In this document: piece by piece, positions 60,249 to 64,000 of the stretch
Position numbering within the stretch: position 1 is the stretch's first letter
How the letters are laid out: each line of letters starts with the position of its first letter
Assembly (NCBI RefSeq): GCF_016734805.1
Contig: NZ_JAERQG010000003.1
Span: forward strand, 186,001 to 250,000
Reading direction: 5' to 3'
Origin: Marivirga atlantica
GTDB taxonomy: Bacteria > Bacteroidota > Bacteroidia > Cytophagales > Cyclobacteriaceae
Length of the DNA stretch: 64,000 bases
The notes under the pieces: generated by a model
What the model was told of the DNA's origin: nothing
The model's database searches: none
What the model saw: the letters and a program-made list of their open reading frames with translations, nothing else
Position numbers and translations under genes: made by a program

Positions 60249-60643
60249 ACGTATAATTATAATTTGGTACTAATACAAAAGAAACATAAGAACAGTATAT
60301 AACAAGGTTTTAGAGCTTTGTTATATCCATGAAAAGCCGTAATTGATAGCTATGATCGAATTCCCTTTTTACCGAGATCGTCATTCCCACGGAAGTGGGA
60401 ATCTCCTCTTTAAGGATTCCCTTTCCTGCCTGTCGGCAGACAGGTTCAAGGGAATGACGTTCGAAGCCATCAGTTATACTAAAGGAGAAGAGTATCAGTA
60501 TTAATTCAACTACTAGTATAGATCCCTACGGGATGACGATAGGAGATTATTCTTAGCACGAAAAGTCATTCCGTAGGAATCTAAGAAATCAAATCATTAT
60601 TATTTGTTATTAATTCATCTTAGAAATCTGCTTCTATCGCAAT

Positions 60644-60714
60644 CGTCATTACGAGGCGCTAGCCGTGGCAATCTCACAAATATGAACAAGATTGCTTCGT
60701 ACCTCGCAATGACG
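60644..60714 (+). repeat. 71-bp palindromic unit, copy 1
   Basis: The arms CGTCATTACGAGG and CCTCGCAATGACG pair in 12 of 13 positions. A second stem inside uses GCAATCT/AGATTGC. Other copies are at 60,941-61,011, 61,420-61,490 and 62,608-62,678, all 71 bp. Confidence 0.85.
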
Positions 60715-60940
60715 ATGAAGTTAAGAGATTTATTTAATTGAGTTAATGCTCCAAGCCTTCCCGAAGTAAATACTAGGCAGACACTTCTCTTAAGAGGAGT
60801 TAAATTAATGGAAGATAGATCCCTACGGGATGACGGTAGGAGATTATTCTTAGCACGAAAAGTCATTCCGGAGGAATCTAAGAAATCAAATCATTATTAT
60901 TTGTTATTAATTCATCTTAGAAATGTGCTTCTATCGCAAT

Positions 60941-61011
60941 CGTCATTGCGAGGCACTAGCCGTGGCAATCTCACAAATATGAACAAGATTGCTTCGTACC
61001 TCGCAATGACG
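60941..61011 (+). repeat. 71-bp palindromic unit, copy 2
   Basis: The arms CGTCATTGCGAGG and CCTCGCAATGACG pair exactly. The inner GCAATCT/AGATTGC stem is retained. Confidence 0.85.
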
Positions 61012-61419
61012 ATGAAGTTAAGAGATTTATTTAATTGAGTTAATGCTCCAAGCCTTCCCGAAGTAAATCCGGGACAGGCACTTCTCCAAGGAGGAGATGA
61101 ATTGCTGAAGAATCGTAACTGCTACCTATAATCAAATTCCCTTTTTACCGCAATCGTCATTCCCATGGAAGTGGGAATCTCCTCTTTAAGGATTCCCTTT
61201 CCTGCCTGTCGGCAGACAGGTGCAAGGGAATAACGTTCGAAGCCATCAGTTATACTAAAGGAGAAGAGTATCAGTATTAATTCAACTACTAGTATAGATC
61301 CCTACGGGATGACGATAGGAGATTATTCTTAGCACGAAAAGTCATTCCGTAGGAATCTAAGAAATCAAATCATTATTATTTGTTATTAATTCATCTTATA
61401 AATCTGCTTCTATCGCAGT

Positions 61420-61490
61420 CGTCATTGCGAGGCGCTAGCCGTGGCAATCTCATGAATACGAACAAGATTGCTTCGTACCTCGCAATGACG
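61420..61490 (+). repeat. 71-bp palindromic unit, copy 3
   Basis: The arms are exact. Three base changes lie in the loop (CATGAATACGAAC) while both stems are intact, consistent with selection for structure. Confidence 0.85.
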
Positions 61491-61618
61491 ATGAATTTAA
61501 GAGGTTTATTTAATGAGTTAATCCTCCCAATCTAACCCGGTAGAAATTGTTAGTGGTGTACTATCACATAGCTTAAATTATGCAGGAAGTTAAAGACCTA
61601 TCACTTTCTCTTCATTTA

Positions 61619-62284
61619 TTAAACAAAGTTTTTATTGGCTTTTACTTTTGTCAGAATTTCTTTTAAGGCTCTATACAGGTAATATCGTCTGCCATTATTT
61701 ACTCCCTTTCCAAATGATATTCTTCGTTTTCCCTCGAGAAGAATGGAGCTTCCTCGGCTGCCAGGATAATTTAAGGCATTCTGTTTTTCACTCACGGTCG
61801 AGATCTCATCCCATGTGAATTTCTTGGCTAATCCAATTGAACCAAGTCCTGTAAATACCTTGCCCCCATGTTTGTCCAGGCTAAGTTCAACTTTACCCCA
61901 AATGGCCATAAGCGCTAAACTCCAAAATATAACCGATCCGATTAGAAAAGGAATTCCGAACAGTGACATAAAAGGATCAAATTCCCCTTTTATTATTTGC
62001 GATCCGTAAATTCCACCAATTGATCCTCCTGACCAGACCACCATAAATGGCACAAGAAAGAAAGCAATTGGAGACCTGGTGGTAGCTCCAATAACGATTT
62101 GGTTCATTTCATGCCTAATCCACGTTCCTTTCGGAGGATTGTTCAGGTCAAATCCATCAGAATTAATATTACCAAAGGCTTCAGATATTTTAAATATGTT
62201 ATGACAGCTTTGGCATTGGGCTAAATCCGTTTGGATATTGATATGCTGGCTCTGAACATCTGTATTACAGTTCGGACATTTCAT
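61619..62284 (-). CDS. hypothetical membrane protein with N-terminal zinc ribbon
   Basis: The 221-residue product starts with two CxxC motifs (CPNCN at 3-7 and CQSCHNIFKI at about 24-33), a small zinc-ribbon-like head. Two membrane helices follow (about 73-95 and 108-130) and a C-terminal domain of strands with KRRISFGKGVNNGRRYYLYRALKEIL. The layout (zinc ribbon plus two helices) suggests a membrane-bound sensor or assembly factor, but the family is not recognised. It sits between the two repeat clusters. Confidence 0.75.
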   Translation of the reverse strand: MKCPNCNTDVQSQHINIQTDLAQCQSCHNIFKISEAFGNINSDGFDLNNPPKGTWIRHEMNQIVIGATTRSPIAFFLVPFMVVWSGGSIGGIYGSQIIKGEFDPFMSLFGIPFLIGSVIFWSLALMAIWGKVELSLDKHGGKVFTGLGSIGLAKKFTWDEISTVSEKQNALNYPGSRGSSILLEGKRRISFGKGVNNGRRYYLYRALKEILTKVKANKNFV

Positions 62285-62502
62285 ACTAAAAATTTTGAGT
62301 AAAAATTAAGCTAATATAATATTTACTTTATACATGTTTAAGCTCCGTTTATGAACAGAGTAACAGGCATATATTTTCGCTTTTCAGCTAGCTAAAAAAC
62401 ATTTGAATTTAGCCAAACTATGAACTTAGAAAATTAAAATATGAGATTATCTTTTCTTGGATTGTTGTCTGAACTACTTCAATTAAAGTCTGTCAACCCT
62501 CC

Positions 62503-62765
62503 CAACCTTCCCTAAGTAAATCCTAGGCAGGCACTTCTCCAAGGAGGAGAATATCAACGAAATAATGGTAATTAACATCCAAAATCAAATTCCCTTTTTA
62601 CCGAGATCGTCATTGCAAGGCGCTAGCCGCGGCAATCTCACAAAGATGAACAAGATTGCTTCGTACCTCGCAATGACGATGAAGTTAAGAGATTTGTTTA
62701 CTGAGTTAATCCTCCCAGCCTTCCCGAAGTAAATACGGGATAGGCACTTCTCCACGGGGGAGTTT
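62503..62765. repeat. second palindromic repeat cluster
   Basis: It contains the fourth 71-bp unit (62,608-62,678, arms with one change, CGTCATTGCAAGG). Flanking pieces seen in the main cluster include CCTTCCCGAAGTAAATACGG and CACTTCTCCAAGGAGGAG, a second small palindrome type. The gene-free gap 62,285-62,811 holds nothing else recognisable. Confidence 0.8.
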
Positions 62766-62811
62766 TCCATAACACGCATTTTCTGTATATTCAGCATAAA
62801 ATTGAGAGATC

Positions 62812-64000
62812 ATGCAAAAGCTACTTATCGGATTGTTTTTTCTGAGCTGCACCACGCTAGCCACAGCACAAAAGCGCAGGCTTCCACAAAATATTTCAAG
62901 CTGGAGCAATAATGAATACGCACCCAAATTAACAGCAGACGGCCGCACCTTGCTCTACATGTCTGACTATACTGATTCCGGAGAACCTGAAATATTCATC
63001 AGCACTGCTATAGGAAATAATTGGAGTAAAGGGCAGAAGGTGGACATTCCTAATAAAAACATGATCCCTTTTGGTGCATACAACATCTCCTATGATGGTG
63101 AGCAGTTGATCTATGCTTCCAAGAAAAGTCCTGGAATTGGCGGTTATGATATTCGCTTTCAGCAAAAGGAAGGTAATAACAGCTGGGGACAATCTGTTAA
63201 CCCAGGCAAGCCACTCAACTCTCCCTTAAACGAGATGGATCCTACCCTATCGGCAGATGGCAAAACATTGTATTTCAGCCGTTGTGAAACATTGGATCCT
63301 GATGGTGGAAATTGCAAAATCTACGCTGCCGAATTTTTGGGAGATGTTTACTGGAAAGAACCTGAGGAAATCAAACTGGATTTAGCCTCCTCCTCCTTTG
63401 TAAACCCAGTAATACTACCCGATAATAAAACGCTTTACTTCGCTGCCCTCAATAAAGAGGGGAATTACGACTTCTATATGAGCCGCAAGGAAGCTAATGG
63501 CTGGAGCAAGCCACTGCCTATGGATTTTCTGAATACGGATGCGCATGATCGTTACATTGGTGTTACTGCTTTGGGTGATGTAGCTTACATTCATGAAGAA
63601 GATGAGCGCGGCTATGATTTGTATATGGTTAAAGTACCGGAAGCATTTCAGCCGGCTAAAGTGTATTACCTGGAAGGTACAGTCACCAATCTACCAGCAA
63701 AAGCTTTGATAAAAGCCACAGATGTAGCAACAGATCAAGAATTGGTTCGGTTAATTCTCGACCCGGCAGATAAAACCTTTGGTATTTATATACCTGAAGG
63801 CCATCAGGTAGACTTTTCTATAGAAACCAAGGAATCAGGCTATGGCTATTATAGCGAGTATTTGGATTTGGAAGATTTAGGATCGTCTAAGAAGGTAGTG
63901 AAAGACATCCTGCTTCCTACTTTGGAGAGTGGGCAAGCCTATCCGGCAGCCATCGTATTTGAAGAAAATTCAGCAGACTTTGTTTCCGGAGCTGAGGAAG
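62812..64000 (+). CDS. PD40 beta-propeller exported protein, 3' end outside window
   Basis: The frame is open from ATG 62,812 to the end of the window, 396 codons. A signal peptide (KLLIGLFFLSCTTLATAQ) is followed by WD40-like PD40 repeats (YAPKLTADGRTLLYMSDY, NISYDGEQLIYASKK, MDPTLSADGKTLYFSRCE, PDNKTLYFAALNKEGNYDFY). A carboxypeptidase-regulatory-like stretch starts at about residue 285 (VYYLEGTVTNLPAKALIKATDVATDQEL). In Bacteroidota this combination usually continues into a C-terminal OmpA peptidoglycan-binding domain, which would lie beyond the window. It is probably periplasmic or anchored to the cell wall. Confidence 0.82.
   Translation, partial: MQKLLIGLFFLSCTTLATAQKRRLPQNISSWSNNEYAPKLTADGRTLLYMSDYTDSGEPEIFISTAIGNNWSKGQKVDIPNKNMIPFGAYNISYDGEQLIYASKKSPGIGGYDIRFQQKEGNNSWGQSVNPGKPLNSPLNEMDPTLSADGKTLYFSRCETLDPDGGNCKIYAAEFLGDVYWKEPEEIKLDLASSSFVNPVILPDNKTLYFAALNKEGNYDFYMSRKEANGWSKPLPMDFLNTDAHDRYIGVTALGDVAYIHEEDERGYDLYMVKVPEAFQPAKVYYLEGTVTNLPAKALIKATDVATDQELVRLILDPADKTFGIYIPEGHQVDFSIETKESGYGYYSEYLDLEDLGSSKKVVKDILLPTLESGQAYPAAIVFEENSADFVSGAEE

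Larger units (their letters stand above)
60359..61521. repeat. cluster of composite palindromic repeats
   Basis: This gene-free stretch is built from repeated blocks. 60,359-60,745 recurs at 61,135-61,521 with a constant 776-nt offset. 60,518-60,770 recurs at 60,815-61,067 with a constant 297-nt offset. Each block mixes several hairpin units: one with CGTCATTCCC/GGGAATGACG, one with GATCCCTACGGGATGACG, and one of 71 bp with arms CGTCATTGCGAGG/CCTCGCAATGACG. Short open frames in it are by-products of the repeats. It resembles REP/BIME-like intergenic repeats. No transposase of the REP-associated type is in the window. Confidence 0.85.

Noticed and set aside
60615-61038. Open frames of 76-90 codons on both strands in the repeat cluster
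   Set aside because: They are translations of the palindromic repeats themselves, recur with each repeat copy and show no protein-like start or composition.
62585-63192. Overlapping minus-strand open frames opposite the PD40 gene start
   Set aside because: The plus-strand frame has a signal peptide and PD40 repeats; the minus frames are shadows of it and of the repeat cluster.
1-64000. tRNA, rRNA or CRISPR array
   Set aside because: No tRNA-like T-arm or CCA context, no rRNA sequence and no regularly spaced short direct repeats were noticed; this was by eye only.

Overview
The window is a stretch of chromosome from a low-GC Bacteroidota bacterium, most likely a marine member of the Cytophagales (Fulvivirga/Marivirga/Roseivirga-like). 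This placement is inferred from gene content and signals, not from a marker-gene search. Supporting signs are TAnnTTTG promoter boxes, a type III glutamine synthetase, Mpl, BlaI/M56-TonB pairs, many short lipoproteins and secreted proteins, NFACT and CHAT-TPR proteins, and few Shine-Dalgarno sequences. No rRNA, tRNA, CRISPR array or insertion sequence was recognised.

Region 1 (1-11,150) is the accessory part and the most unusual. All genes point the same way. They are separated by 137-200 nt imperfect palindromes that end in GTTRRRY-like cores, and the first bases after each core are the reverse complement of the bases at the end of the same segment. That is the layout of integron gene cassettes with attC sites. 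At least eight cassettes can be drawn, each with a start codon usually 18-41 nt after the recombination point. Cargo includes a VOC/glyoxalase protein, an ADP-ribosylglycohydrolase with an extra N-terminal domain, a WYL regulator with a BtrH-like protein, a second WYL regulator with RidA and YdeI-like proteins, and five unknown membrane or exported proteins. No integron integrase is present in the window. The two WYL regulators are paralogues, and each is followed by the same operator-promoter module ahead of the next gene.

Region 2 (11,350-29,860) is core-like. It holds two peptidase-family exported proteins, a DUF4349 lipoprotein, a flavin oxidoreductase without its redox cysteines, miaA, and a tight run of hybrid sensor kinase, response regulator, unknown small protein, metallo-beta-lactamase-fold hydrolase and NFACT protein. 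It then has a beta-barrel protein with a secreted CHAT-TPR protein, a YdeI-like protein, and a YjdI/CDGSH plus GNAT pair.

Region 3 (29,970-54,140) has an SRPBCC protein, three small exported or membrane proteins, uvrD/pcrA, DUF3109, a histidine kinase, a 3'-5' exonuclease, mpl, dnaB, a quinone-oxidoreductase-like protein, a SulP transporter, a trans-sulfuration PLP enzyme with a divergent Lrp regulator, a rhodanese lipoprotein, an aldehyde dehydrogenase, a beta-CASP RNA hydrolase, a BlaI/BlaR1-like pair, glnN and mtaB.

Region 4 (54,150-64,000) starts with a 4.8 kb segment (two exported proteins and a NarL-type two-component pair) bracketed by a degenerate duplication of the mtaB 3' end. It continues with three unknown membrane or exported proteins and a cluster of composite palindromic repeats at 60.3-62.8 kb. 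It ends inside a PD40 beta-propeller protein that runs off the window.
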